The notes: a model not told the origin generated them from the sequence alone. Shown: positions 49,647-59,483, counted from the stretch's first letter. The stretch: 64,000 nt of DNA from UBA7488 sp964414185 (GCA_964414185.1 CAYPVK010000001.1:124001-188000), one strand, 5' to 3'. Numbers and translations are program-made.

Positions 49647-51215
49647 TCAGTTACTTGAAAAAGCCCCCGCATTGCATCCTTGTTTTATCATACCCAACCG
49701 CCATGTGCAACGGCTCTTATAGCTTGTACAAAGATTGGATGCCGCAAATTGATTATAGGCACCGGAACAATTATTTGCCGCCAAATTGTTCAATAACGTC
49801 TTAACGGCACTTGCCCCCGGACCGGCTTGATAGCTGATATCCAAAATAGCTTGTTGTAGCGACGAATTGAGTTTTGGATAAACTTTGTTTGAATAGTTTT
49901 TCAAAATACGGACGTGATCATTACACAGCTCGTTAAAAATGGCATCGCCCACGGCTTGATCCGAAATATGACGGCCATTCGTTTCTTTTTTATATGCGTT
50001 TGCTCCCTTGTTTACACACATAATCGTACCGTTGCGATTGAGCGCATTTGAACAAGTTTTCTTTGTTGTGGAAGTTCCTGAACCGGAACACCCGCAGGAA
50101 GCACGGCAACTCCCTTCCATGTCAAAGAATTTTTTTAAATCCGCATCTTTTGTAGTTTGATCAACAGGGTTGTTCGATGCATCCAAATATTCCATGGCAT
50201 CGAAATATTTTTTATATCCCGCCCAATTGCGTGCCGAAGAATATTGGAACATAACGGAACCGCGACCGATGGTAACCCAGCAGTTTGTATCCAAATACAA
50301 GAACGGATAATGCCCTTCGTTGCTGCTGGCAGCACCGTTGATGTAATCTTTTAACATGCCGGTGTAATCATGCCCGTCATAGGTACACATCCCGTTTCTG
50401 AAATCCATGTTGCCGATCGGACCCAAAGCGGCGGAATAATCCACATTTGCCGCATATTGGGAATCCATTGCAATCGGAATTTGACCTTCGTAAACAACCG
50501 TTGCGACGCCGACGGGGCTCAAATCAACATATTCGACGGGGACGCCCGCGGATGTTAAAGCTTTCGAAAGAGATTCCAAATCGAATTCGGAAAGGTCGCC
50601 GGCGACAAGTTGTTTGACTTTTGCCGACATATCTTCTTGGAAATTTGTAATTTCGCCCCAAATGCTGTCCATATTAATGCCTTTAAGCTTATCCCAATAT
50701 TTGCCGGCATTTTCCGCAACTTTGTCATAATATTTTTCGGCGTTTTTTGCAATATTGCTTGCGCTTGTTTCAAGCTTGCCGCCTAAGGACTTCCAATCCA
50801 CATCGCCGGCATCCTTTAAACCGTTCGCCACGGATTTATAGTCTATATCGGACAAAAAATCCGCCGTTTTCAATGCACTTTGCCCTTGCTTTAAATAAGA
50901 ACCCGTATCATTTAATATATTGGCATTTTTGCCCAATAAATCGCCCGTGCCAGCAGATTTGGACAATTCGTTAACCGCATTCGTCGCTTGAGTGGTCGAA
51001 CCAAAAATACCGGAAGCTTCATTTGTGTATTTTTGAGCCGACTGAATATAAGATTTTGTGGTGCCGGCCGTGGATGTCTTTGCCGCAGTGCCGGTTGAGG
51101 CCGTGTCGCTTGTCGAATTTGAAGCGGCAAAAGTAACCCCCGGAGTGCATAAAATAAAAGAACCCAGCAAAAGCAGGCCAACAAAAGTTAAAGTTTTATG
51201 TGTGAACATTGTCAT
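49647..51215 (-). CDS. GH24-lysozyme protein (VirB1-like), first gene of the secretion locus
   Basis: A 522-residue secreted protein: signal peptide (about 1-30), a long helical Ser/Thr/Ala/Asn-rich N-terminal half, and a C-terminal domain of the T4-lysozyme family (GH24). The catalytic set is clear: E300, then D309 and T315, in SNEGHYPFLYLDTNCWVTIG, the E-x8-D-x5-T pattern of T4 lysozyme (E11, D20, T26), and the C-terminal helix ILDISYQAGPGASAVKTLL resembles that of T4 lysozyme. In a type IV locus a wall-cutting enzyme fills the VirB1 role, opening peptidoglycan for channel assembly; VirB1 is usually a GH23 transglycosylase, so GH24 is a replacement. Several Cys (CGCSGSG, CSNALNR) suggest disulfides. 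Confidence 0.8.
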   Translation of the reverse strand: MTMFTHKTLTFVGLLLLGSFILCTPGVTFAASNSTSDTASTGTAAKTSTAGTTKSYIQSAQKYTNEASGIFGSTTQATNAVNELSKSAGTGDLLGKNANILNDTGSYLKQGQSALKTADFLSDIDYKSVANGLKDAGDVDWKSLGGKLETSASNIAKNAEKYYDKVAENAGKYWDKLKGINMDSIWGEITNFQEDMSAKVKQLVAGDLSEFDLESLSKALTSAGVPVEYVDLSPVGVATVVYEGQIPIAMDSQYAANVDYSAALGPIGNMDFRNGMCTYDGHDYTGMLKDYINGAASSNEGHYPFLYLDTNCWVTIGRGSVMFQYSSARNWAGYKKYFDAMEYLDASNNPVDQTTKDADLKKFFDMEGSCRASCGCSGSGTSTTKKTCSNALNRNGTIMCVNKGANAYKKETNGRHISDQAVGDAIFNELCNDHVRILKNYSNKVYPKLNSSLQQAILDISYQAGPGASAVKTLLNNLAANNCSGAYNQFAASNLCTSYKSRCTWRLGMIKQGCNAGAFSSN

Positions 51216-51243
51216 TTGGACCTCCCCCGAGAGTATTTTTTTT

Positions 51244-51288
51244 GGTAAACTCTTACCATATTATACTATAAATATCAATAATGCGCAA
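51244..51288 (-). promoter_or_regulatory. Strong promoter of the secretion locus, with a hairpin at the start
   Basis: Minus-strand TTGCGC (51283-51288), a 17-base spacer and TATAAT (51260-51265), 45 bases before the lysozyme ATG. GGTAA-ACTC-TTACC (51244-51257) forms an inverted repeat at the transcription start, a candidate operator. A strong GGGGGAGG ribosome site follows. Confidence 0.7.
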
Positions 51289-51720
51289 GGATTTATTTTT
51301 CATTTTTTCGATAGATTGCAAAATGGCGGGATTTTATTAAAAACGTTATTTTTTGAAACGGTTATCAGTTAAAACAGGCAAAATAGAAACCAACTCTTGT
51401 GTTTAAATATTTATACGATTAAAATTTAATTTCGCCATGGCCGGGGTTATTTTGTCAGCGGGCTTTTCGGACGCGATTGAACTTTAAAAACATTTCGGCT
51501 TATACGTATTTTATACAGAATTTTTAAGCGGGTTGTTTTTGTTCGAACAGAATGGGTGGGCAAAAATGCGGCTTAATTTTTCTCCGAGACGAATTTTTTG
51601 AACCTGAGACAATTTTGCGGTTTTTGGCTTTTGTCACGTTAAATTGCAAATAAACGGCGACCGTCTTTATAACCGTTTCACGGACGGTATTTGAAAACGA
51701 AAAAAGCCTTTTTGTAAAAT
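51289..51720. other. 432-base spacer upstream of the secretion locus
   Basis: Between folD and the secretion-locus promoter. It is AT-rich with no likely coding frame. Around 51658-51690 a nested hairpin (ACCGTC/GACGGT enclosing CCGT/ACGG) follows the folD gene and may terminate it. Confidence 0.4.
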
Positions 51721-52569
51721 TTATTCGGTGCGGCGGGTATTTAAATAGATTTGCAATGTGTTTTTAAGCAACATCGTAATTGTCATCGGTCCGACGCCGC
51801 CCGGTACGGGCGTAACGGCTTTGGCAATGCCGTGTATTTGATTAAAATCCACATCGCCGACGATTTTGCCGTCGTTTGCGCGGTTAATGCCGACATCAAT
51901 GACAATGGCACCCTTTTTGACAAAAGATTTTTTTATCAATCCGGCTCGGCCCGCGGCGACAATTAAAATATCCGCCGTTTTGCAAATATCGGCTAAGTTT
52001 TTTGTCCTTGAATGGGCTTGCGTTACGGTGCAATCGGCATTCAACAACAGCTGAGCGACGGGCTTCCCGACCAATCTGGAACGGCCGACAACAACGGCAT
52101 GCAAACCGCTGATGTCCTTTTGAACCGATTTTATCAATTCCATGCAAGCCATCGGCGTACACGGGCTGATAGCGGGTTTGCCGACAAACAAACGCCCTAA
52201 ATTCGCGGTTGTCAAACCATCGGCGTCTTTGTCGGGATGAATGGCTTCCAATACCGCATCGGCGTCAATATGCGCGGGCAGGGGCATTTGTACCAAAACG
52301 GCATCAATTTGTTCGTTTTCGTTTAACTCTTTGACAAAAGCGATGAGCGCATCTGTTGTAATAACGGGTGACAAATGGAATACGGGCGTGTTGATACCGA
52401 CAGCTTCGGCTTGTTTCTTTTTATTGCGCACGTAAACCAAACTGGCGGGGTTGTCGCCGACCAATACGACGGCCAATGCCGGCGCCCGTTCGCATTTTTG
52501 AACTTGTTTTTTGATATCCGCCTGAATATCCGCCGCTAATTTCTTACCGTCAATAAGTATTGTTCCCAT
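51721..52569 (-). CDS. folD: Bifunctional methylenetetrahydrofolate dehydrogenase/cyclohydrolase
   Basis: A 282-residue FolD: interconverts 5,10-methylene-THF, methenyl-THF and 10-formyl-THF, supplying formyl groups for purine synthesis and for fmt. Visible: catalytic Lys/Tyr segment (LVYVRNKKKQAEAVGI near residue 45), the VQMPLPAHIDADAVLEAI motif, the Rossmann GRSRLVGKPVAQLLL and the C-terminal PGGVGPMTITMLLKNT signature. It is 11 bases downstream of surA. Confidence 0.97.
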   Translation of the reverse strand: MGTILIDGKKLAADIQADIKKQVQKCERAPALAVVLVGDNPASLVYVRNKKKQAEAVGINTPVFHLSPVITTDALIAFVKELNENEQIDAVLVQMPLPAHIDADAVLEAIHPDKDADGLTTANLGRLFVGKPAISPCTPMACMELIKSVQKDISGLHAVVVGRSRLVGKPVAQLLLNADCTVTQAHSRTKNLADICKTADILIVAAGRAGLIKKSFVKKGAIVIDVGINRANDGKIVGDVDFNQIHGIAKAVTPVPGGVGPMTITMLLKNTLQIYLNTRRTE

Positions 52570-52580
52570 TTTGTACCCCT

Positions 52581-53756
52581 TTATTTGTATTCGACCACCG
52601 CATGGCGCTTGAAGCGTTTAAGCAATATATCCGAAATGTCTTCCATCTTTTCCATTTCCAATTGCCCTTTAATGGCTTCGTCAGTCGGCAAAATGTTTTC
52701 ATATTTGGTCGAACAGTGCATGAAAAACAAATCGCCGTCGGGAGTTTGTATCGGGCCGAGTGCTGTTTTTAACGGTTGTTCTTTTAAAGCGTTGCGCAAT
52801 TCGTCGGGCAAGCCGGTCGGGCTGATAAGCCCTTTTTTTATAGAATCCATAATTGCGACATCTTGTGCCGTTTTCATAAAAGATTCACAATCGGACAACG
52901 CCAAAATTTGCGGCATGACTTTGACCGTGTTGGCTTTCGGCGTTGCCATTTGGGCCAATTCCCAAATTTCGATTTTGCCGTTTTTGGCGGGTTCTTTTTT
53001 ATCCAGCATTAAAATGAGCAACATGCCGTTTTGCACCTTAATCGGGCGCGACAGTTGGCCGCCCTTCATTTGCAATAAAATTTCATCGACCGCGGACGGA
53101 TAACGGCCCGTGCCGATCCAACCGACATATCCTTTGTTATCTGCGGATTTGGCTATTGAATATTTTTCGGCAATCTCGGCAAAATCGCCGCCTTGCACAA
53201 TTTCTTGAAAGACCTTGTTTGCATCTTCATCGGGCGGCAATAAAATTTCCGCCACCAAAAAGCTTGGTTTCTCCAATTTGCGCATCATTTTTTCTTTGCG
53301 GATTTTTATGTCTGTGTCGGTAACGGGGGTAATGTCGCCTTTATGTTGTTGCAAAATTTGCAACCACATCAAATCGGCGCGGATTTGGGATTCAAGTGTG
53401 TTTTTTTGAATGCCTTTTTCCTTTAAAGTTTTTTCCAATTCGCCCGCTTTTAAATTGTTTTGCCGTTCCAATCCGGCAATGGCGTTTTCAATGTCTTCAT
53501 CGGTTACTTGAATGTTTTGTTTTTGAGCCGCTTGCATTTTTATTTGTTCGTTAACCAATATGTCTGAAACATTTTTTTTGATTTGCTCTTGAGTTTGCCC
53601 GTTGCCGAAGTCCGCCTGCTGAGTTTTTAAAAGGGCAAGGCGTTGATCCACGTCAAAAACGGAAATGGGCGTATCGCCGACAATCGCGACGATTTGTCCC
53701 GCATAAACAGCCCCCGCGCAAAACAAGGTCCATAAAAACACAGCTGCTTTCCCCAT
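52581..53756 (-). CDS. surA: SurA-like periplasmic chaperone/prolyl isomerase
   Basis: A 391-residue periplasmic protein: signal peptide (about 1-20), SurA N-terminal domain (IVAIVGDTPISVFDVDQRLALLKTQ), a helical core, one parvulin-type rotamase domain (FLVAEILLPPDEDANKVFQEI...GYVGWIGTGRYPSAVDEILLQMKGGQLSRPIKVQNGMLLI) and a C-terminal part rejoining the chaperone core. It escorts outer-membrane proteins, including LptD, to the BAM complex. It has one PPIase domain where E. coli SurA has two. Its ATG overlaps the last base of the lptF-lptD stop (TAATG) with GGAGG upstream, so the partners are translated together. Confidence 0.9.
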   Translation of the reverse strand: MGKAAVFLWTLFCAGAVYAGQIVAIVGDTPISVFDVDQRLALLKTQQADFGNGQTQEQIKKNVSDILVNEQIKMQAAQKQNIQVTDEDIENAIAGLERQNNLKAGELEKTLKEKGIQKNTLESQIRADLMWLQILQQHKGDITPVTDTDIKIRKEKMMRKLEKPSFLVAEILLPPDEDANKVFQEIVQGGDFAEIAEKYSIAKSADNKGYVGWIGTGRYPSAVDEILLQMKGGQLSRPIKVQNGMLLILMLDKKEPAKNGKIEIWELAQMATPKANTVKVMPQILALSDCESFMKTAQDVAIMDSIKKGLISPTGLPDELRNALKEQPLKTALGPIQTPDGDLFFMHCSTKYENILPTDEAIKGQLEMEKMEDISDILLKRFKRHAVVEYK

Positions 53757-56700
53757 TACATTCCTCCCAATGTTTTAAGCACGAATTTTACCATAAATGA
53801 CGTGCCGCCTTTGTAATCGCGGTCTCTGGTAAATTCTTTGCTCAAATCAAACAATACGGCCGTACATTCGTTGTCATACCGAAGTGTTGCCCCCGATTCG
53901 ATTGGTCCGCCGTCCGCCGCCAAATCATAGCGGTAAAAACCGGTCACGGACCATTGCTTTGTCAACCGCGATGACCCGAAAACCAAGATTTCTTCCCTGG
54001 ACGGATAAAACGTATCGCCCAAAGTCGTATTCTTTAAATAGACATAATCAACGCCCAAGCGCAATGGGTCGCCGCCGCCCGATAGGGTAATTTCATTCTT
54101 TTTGAACGATAAATTGTCTTCGGCCAAGCGGAAACGATAGGCCAATGACATATATTTGTAATCAACCGATACGCGTCCGACGTAATCGGAAAAGTTTTTG
54201 TCTTCACCCATTAAATCGTTCATGTATTTGTCTTGTTTTAATCGGTACGATTGCCCGAACAAAGCCGAAAAAGCGGCATTCGAATTCGTATAAACCGACC
54301 ATTCGGCACCGTAATTGAACCGTGTGCCCGTTTCAACGCGGTCATATCCCGCGTAACGATTGCGCGAAAACAGGTTTGTGTCGTCAAAATCAAAAGCCAA
54401 GCTGTCCGTATCCGGTATTTTGTCGGCGTTCATATTGTCATTGGGAGCCACAACCGCCATGATAACGGGGCGCAAAACCTGAGTTGTATTTTTGGTCGTT
54501 GTTGCCAACGGATAACTTGCTTCCAATGAAGCAACGGGGTAGATTCGACCGGTTGTGTATGTGGAATCAATGCCTTGGCTTTCGTATCCGTATTTTCCCG
54601 TGTCGATGTTATATCCGTCGGCACGCACCGTACCGATAAAATCAAAAACGGCACCGTAACCGGTAATATAAGGCAACCGAACCCCTTGTGTAACGGAAAG
54701 CCGATCGGATTTAAACCGTTCGCGGTTTTGAAAAATGGCACCGTCTATTTCGGAAAAAGCGTATAACCCGTTCGACAGAGGATCCGTTTGATATTCAAAA
54801 TGTACGGTCGGAATAACGTAAGGGATGCTTTTGCCCGATACGGATGCCTGCAAGCTTTGAAAAGACAAAGCGCGTATGTTAAAATAATTTTGCGTACCGA
54901 ACCGTTCGGCTGTTAAATGAGAGGTTAAAACCGATTGGTTTTCATCAACTTTCGGGATTTTGTATTTGCGAAAGTATGTATCGGCGGAAGAACGAAAAAT
55001 TTCGCCCGATGCGCGCCATTCGTTATTGATGTAATATTGGAAATCCGCCTTGACATGGCCTTGGAAATTTGTATTTTCATCGTCATCTTTCGTGCCGCTG
55101 GCTTGAAAATTCAAATAGCCTTTGTCATAAATGGCTTGGTATTCCGCGACGCCCAACGGAAAGTGTGTCGGCGTAAACGTCGGTGTAAAGGTAAAGTTTT
55201 GATTTGGGGCGATATCCCAAAAAAACGGTGTGGAAACCCCGCTGCCCATTGTGCGGCCGTGTTGCAGGCTCGGCGTCAAAAAGCCCGTTTTGCGTTTAAC
55301 GGAAAAATCGGGCATTTGCACATAAGGGAAATAAAAAATCGGAATGTCTTTAACTTCCAAAAACGTATGGCGGTAACTCATGACTTTTTTATTTGAATCA
55401 TGTTTCATCGCTTTTGCGCGTAATTGCCATAAAGGTGCTTTGCCTTCGCAACGGTCGCATGGCGTATAAGTCAAATTGCGCAGATATAAAACGGTGCCGT
55501 TATCGGTGCGTTTCATTTTGGACGCCGTAATATACGTACCGTCATATATTTGCATTGCCATTTGTTTAGCGACCGCATTTTTCATATGGTCGGTTAAAAC
55601 CATGTCATCGGCCGTCGTAACGGTGCCGTCCGACATGATTACCGTTACTTTGCCCGGTGCAACGGCTTGGTTATTTTTACGGTCATAAATCAATTTTTCC
55701 GTTCTTAAAGTCATATCATTTTGCGTGACGACAACATTGCCGAGGGCCGTTAAAGTTTCGTTGTTTTTGCTGTATTCGATTGCATCGGCTTCAAAATCCA
55801 CCGGTGCATTTTTATCGGGCAAATCCAATTCCATTTTCGGGAACGCCGCCGCCGCCGATGAAAGAATCAGGATACTTAAAAACAAAACGGCTTTGAACAA
55901 GGAAAGTTTAAATTTTTTGTTGCGCAATAACGCGATATACACGGCGATAATCGGCAAAAAGACGTTGATGAACATTAACGGCAAGAACATCAAATTTTTC
56001 CCCGCCATGTTTTCAAAAGCCAACGCAAACGATTGGACAACCAAAGCCGCTCCGATGACAAAGTTGATTTGTCCGACTTGTCCGCGGCGGTTATAGTATC
56101 CGGCTAGCACGCCGAACATGGCTAGGAAAACAAACGTAAAATTGTAAATCGGCTGTAAAAGCCGGCGGGCCGCTTCGACTTTAAATTTGCGATAAGTCGG
56201 GGGTGTTATGTCGTCATTCGGCACCGCCGTCAACAAAAAGCCGAGCGAATGTTCTTTGACGTCCGTGTTGCGTCGTTCGTTCCCATTCTTTTCGTCAAAA
56301 AACATAGTATATTTTTCGAATTTTAAAATGGAAAATTGGCCTGTCTTTTTGGCGACTTCCTGACGCACGCCTTTTTCAAAAACAACCTGTGTTTGTCCGT
56401 TATCTTGAAAAACGGTGCCTTGTTCCGCTACCAAAACAGCTGTTTTTTCGGGATTCTTGGCATCGTATACGATGATGCCTTTGATGATGCCGTCGGGCAA
56501 ACGTTCCTTAATATAAATCGTCAAACCGTTTTTAAAAGAGTTAAATTGCCCTTCCTGCAACATCAAATGGGACAGGTTATTTTTGATTTGCCATTTCATT
56601 TCGCGCATTTGCGTATTTGAATACGGAACAAGTGATAATGTTAAAAAATACCCCAAAACCGTTAAAGTAAATGCAAATATCAACGGTGCACGCATGATTT

Positions 56701-56992
56701 GGCCGTTGCTCATCCCGATAGCTTGCATTACCATTAATTCTTTGTCCGATTGCATGCGCGAAAAAACAAACAACACAACGGCAAACAAAGCCAACGGAGA
56801 AAGAATTTGAACAAAGTTCGGTAAAACCAAAAACGTCATTTTCAAAAAGATGGCAACCGATACGCCCTTTGTCACAATCATGTCAACCATACGCAACGAT
56901 TGCGTCAGCCACACCAGCACCGTCATGCTGACCAAGACAAGCGCAAAACCTACAGCGAGTTGTTTTAAAATATAGCGGTCTAAAATTTTCAT
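53756..56992 (-). CDS. LptF-LptD fusion (LPS transport permease plus outer-membrane barrel)
   Basis: A single 1078-residue frame. Residues 1 to about 357 are an LptF/LptG permease (DRYILKQLAVGFALVL, DMIVTKGVSVAIFLKMTFLVLPNF, SLVPYSNTQMREMKW, six hydrophobic helices in the usual positions). Residues about 358-383 are basic, then hydrophobic, ending in AAAA, which looks like a second signal peptide. Residues about 384-1078 are LptD: an OstA/LptA-type beta-jellyroll (DADAIEYSKNNETLTALGNVVV-like start), Cys pair TPCDRCEG, and a large beta-barrel domain ending with FVLKTLGGM. No internal start with a ribosome site precedes the LptD part. The protein could be cut at the internal signal site after export, or work as one bridge across the envelope. 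Confidence 0.9.
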   Translation of the reverse strand: MKILDRYILKQLAVGFALVLVSMTVLVWLTQSLRMVDMIVTKGVSVAIFLKMTFLVLPNFVQILSPLALFAVVLFVFSRMQSDKELMVMQAIGMSNGQIMRAPLIFAFTLTVLGYFLTLSLVPYSNTQMREMKWQIKNNLSHLMLQEGQFNSFKNGLTIYIKERLPDGIIKGIIVYDAKNPEKTAVLVAEQGTVFQDNGQTQVVFEKGVRQEVAKKTGQFSILKFEKYTMFFDEKNGNERRNTDVKEHSLGFLLTAVPNDDITPPTYRKFKVEAARRLLQPIYNFTFVFLAMFGVLAGYYNRRGQVGQINFVIGAALVVQSFALAFENMAGKNLMFLPLMFINVFLPIIAVYIALLRNKKFKLSLFKAVLFLSILILSSAAAAFPKMELDLPDKNAPVDFEADAIEYSKNNETLTALGNVVVTQNDMTLRTEKLIYDRKNNQAVAPGKVTVIMSDGTVTTADDMVLTDHMKNAVAKQMAMQIYDGTYITASKMKRTDNGTVLYLRNLTYTPCDRCEGKAPLWQLRAKAMKHDSNKKVMSYRHTFLEVKDIPIFYFPYVQMPDFSVKRKTGFLTPSLQHGRTMGSGVSTPFFWDIAPNQNFTFTPTFTPTHFPLGVAEYQAIYDKGYLNFQASGTKDDDENTNFQGHVKADFQYYINNEWRASGEIFRSSADTYFRKYKIPKVDENQSVLTSHLTAERFGTQNYFNIRALSFQSLQASVSGKSIPYVIPTVHFEYQTDPLSNGLYAFSEIDGAIFQNRERFKSDRLSVTQGVRLPYITGYGAVFDFIGTVRADGYNIDTGKYGYESQGIDSTYTTGRIYPVASLEASYPLATTTKNTTQVLRPVIMAVVAPNDNMNADKIPDTDSLAFDFDDTNLFSRNRYAGYDRVETGTRFNYGAEWSVYTNSNAAFSALFGQSYRLKQDKYMNDLMGEDKNFSDYVGRVSVDYKYMSLAYRFRLAEDNLSFKKNEITLSGGGDPLRLGVDYVYLKNTTLGDTFYPSREEILVFGSSRLTKQWSVTGFYRYDLAADGGPIESGATLRYDNECTAVLFDLSKEFTRDRDYKGGTSFMVKFVLKTLGGM

Positions 56993-57933
56993 CCGAATTT
57001 TCCTTTAGAGGCACTATACGCTAAAGGATGAGAATTTTCAACTGTCTTTTTTAAACGATCTTGTAAAATATGCGTATAAATTTGTGTTGTGGCGATATCG
57101 GCGTGCCCCAACATCTTTTGCACCGAGCGCAAATCGGCATCATGTGCAATCAGGTGCGATGCGAACGAATGCCTGAAAACATGCGGTGAAACGCGCACCG
57201 GATCAATGCCCGCTTCAACGGCGATTTTTTTCAACGCTTTGAAAAATCCGTCCCTTGTTAAATGCCCTTCTCTACCCGATGAAGGGAACAGCCATTTGGA
57301 TACGCGCCCCCGTTTTAAAGAAAATTCACGGTGTATCAACCATTCGTTGAGTGCTGCCGCCGCCGGTTCATTCAACGGTACGATGCGTTCTTTGTTGCCC
57401 TTGCCGATGACAGTGATGGTTTTGTTGTCTTTCGTAACGGCCAAAACGGTTAACCCGACCAATTCGCTGACCCGCATGCCCGATGCGTATAAAACCTCCA
57501 ACATTGTTTTCATCCGGACATCTTTTTCTTTGGCCGTGTCAATAAGTCGTGCCGTTTCTTCTTCGGTCAGATATTTGGGCAACGATTGCCCGATTTTCGG
57601 AGATTGCAAATAATCGGCGGGATTTTTTTTAATCAAATCTTCCGAATATAAATAACGGTAAAATTCGCGCAGGGCAGACAACCGACGCCCTTGCGTTTTA
57701 GCCGATAAACCCGCTTTCACGATACTGTGCAGATATTCTTCCAAATCCGTGCGCTTTGCCTTTCGAAGGTCGATGCCGCGTGCCGTTAAAAAGCCGTTTA
57801 AATCGGTTAAATCTTGGCCGTAAGCTTCAATCGTGCGCACCGATGCGCCGTGTTCGGCAATTAAGATGTCCAAAAACGCGTCTATGTATTTTTGGTAAGG
57901 AATGGTGCGCCGTTCGTTTCTATTATCACTCAT
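56989..57933 (-). CDS. xerD: XerD-type tyrosine recombinase
   Basis: A 314-residue recombinase that resolves chromosome dimers at dif together with XerC. The N-terminal SAM-like core-binding domain (residues about 15-95) and the catalytic domain are present, with R in GMRVSELVGL, K in GKGNKERIVPL, H-x-x-R in SPHVFRHSF, H in GHADIATT and the nucleophile Y in TQIYTHI. It overlaps the downstream lptF-lptD by four bases (ATGA) and follows the upstream gene by four bases of overlap. XerC and XerD are hard to separate by eye. Confidence 0.92.
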   Translation of the reverse strand: MSDNRNERRTIPYQKYIDAFLDILIAEHGASVRTIEAYGQDLTDLNGFLTARGIDLRKAKRTDLEEYLHSIVKAGLSAKTQGRRLSALREFYRYLYSEDLIKKNPADYLQSPKIGQSLPKYLTEEETARLIDTAKEKDVRMKTMLEVLYASGMRVSELVGLTVLAVTKDNKTITVIGKGNKERIVPLNEPAAAALNEWLIHREFSLKRGRVSKWLFPSSGREGHLTRDGFFKALKKIAVEAGIDPVRVSPHVFRHSFASHLIAHDADLRSVQKMLGHADIATTQIYTHILQDRLKKTVENSHPLAYSASKGKFG

Positions 57934-59483
57934 TCATACACCATTTGTTCAATGATAATCGAGCGGGACAAATAAAGCGGTAAAATGGTATTTAAGGCAT
58001 CCAAAATCCCTTTTTCATAATTTTGAGAGACGTTTAACTTGGAAATGGCCCATAATAAAGCTTCGCCCGTTTTACCGTCCTTAATCATTTTGTTCAGTGC
58101 CATTTGGTTTAACGGCGTGTACGAACTTTTTGTTTCGTCGGCCAGATCCGATAACAATTCCGGATTGTCAACCGGAAAATAATCCGGAATCATTTGCGCA
58201 AAATGCGTGCAATAAGGCGATTGCGTTTTTAAACAGGTCGTTAATGCCGCGTCAATCGATTCGGGCAAACCCGCCCCCATTTTGTTCATTACGGGCGATA
58301 ATAAAAAGGCTTCGAATTGCCTGTTTTTATCCGTACTGTTTTTTAGCAAAATATACCACGGATGCCCCGCCGACAAATTATCGGTCAATGCAAAAACCTG
58401 AACGGCATTAAATGCCAGATAAGCATTTTCAGGCGCGGGGGATATCGTCAGCAAGACTTCTTCTGCCATCGGTGCCAAAGCGCGGAATAAATGATCGTCG
58501 CGCGCCGCATTTAAAAAATCGTTCGCCGCTTTGGCTTGTTCTTCGGGCGTAATTCCCGTTTTCATTTTTTGATAGAGCAGTGCGCGTTTAATAGAAGAAT
58601 TTACCGCGGGCGTTCCCGGAAAAACCGAACTGTACAGCACATCCAAATCACGCCATGAAACGCCGGATTGTTCGGCAAATTCGATTCTTTCGGCAATCGG
58701 CACGTTTTTGCGATTTGATAACGCTTTTTTAAGCCATAAAGGTTGAGCGGACACATCGGGCATTTTATCGCCCAAAGCGGCCAAAAAAGCCACATGCCAC
58801 GGCGTATAAACTTTAATGTCGGGCAATTTGTCCTTCGTTTCTTCAAAAACGCGTTCGGCCAAAGCGATTAAAGTTTTATCTTTGCCGCCGTCTTCTTTAT
58901 AAACGGCAAATGCCAGCTTGGTTTTTGTCATATCGCCGTCCTCCATCAGGCAGGTCAGGCGCATTTCATCGGCCATACGTGCCAAAGCCGGTGTATCGAC
59001 AAGGGGACAGGCTTCTTTTGTATGGCCGGCCAAAACCAAGGCCATGGCCTTTAAACGGATGAATTTCGGCGTCAATTTAATTTGAGGAATTTGGTTGATT
59101 AAATCCACGACTTGGTCAAATGCACCGAGTTCCAACAAAGCGTTCAGGCGTGTCATTAAAAAGCGGTCGGGGGCATAGGGATTGCTTTCCCAATATACGC
59201 CGCCCGTATCGGTTGTAATAAGTGCCAATACTTTATCGCGCATCGCGGGCGAAAGGGTTAATTTGGATGTTTTATCAATCAAATCGGATACTTTTTTCGG
59301 ATCGGATTTAATCCAAATTGTCCCCGGCAAAATTTGTTTCAAACCCAAGGTGTTTAAAGACAGTTCGTCCAATTCTTCCATTTTGACGGATTGAATCGGC
59401 GAAAATGCTTTAACGGGCGTGTCCGCAAACACGGCACCGCAAATTATCAGGGCAAAGAAAAAAAATTTATGAATTTGTCCCAT
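57930..59483 (-). CDS. Secreted helical-repeat protein, unknown function
   Basis: A 517-residue secreted protein with a signal peptide (MGQIHKFFFFALIICGAVFADTPVKA) and an all-helical TPR-like body (for example FLMTRLNALLELGAFDQVVDLINQIPQIKLTPKFIRLKAMALVLAG). Start at 59483, inside the last codons of the small gene at 59467, so coupled; the frame's first ATG (59540) lacks a signal peptide. In many alphaproteobacteria a periplasmic protein of unknown role sits beside xerD and aroK. Last codons overlap xerD. Confidence 0.7.
   Translation of the reverse strand: MGQIHKFFFFALIICGAVFADTPVKAFSPIQSVKMEELDELSLNTLGLKQILPGTIWIKSDPKKVSDLIDKTSKLTLSPAMRDKVLALITTDTGGVYWESNPYAPDRFLMTRLNALLELGAFDQVVDLINQIPQIKLTPKFIRLKAMALVLAGHTKEACPLVDTPALARMADEMRLTCLMEDGDMTKTKLAFAVYKEDGGKDKTLIALAERVFEETKDKLPDIKVYTPWHVAFLAALGDKMPDVSAQPLWLKKALSNRKNVPIAERIEFAEQSGVSWRDLDVLYSSVFPGTPAVNSSIKRALLYQKMKTGITPEEQAKAANDFLNAARDDHLFRALAPMAEEVLLTISPAPENAYLAFNAVQVFALTDNLSAGHPWYILLKNSTDKNRQFEAFLLSPVMNKMGAGLPESIDAALTTCLKTQSPYCTHFAQMIPDYFPVDNPELLSDLADETKSSYTPLNQMALNKMIKDGKTGEALLWAISKLNVSQNYEKGILDALNTILPLYLSRSIIIEQMVYE

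Noticed and set aside
56989..57933. The tyrosine recombinase as an island or phage integrase
   Set aside because: It sits in a core xerD context, overlaps lptF-lptD and has the typical XerC/D length and sequence.
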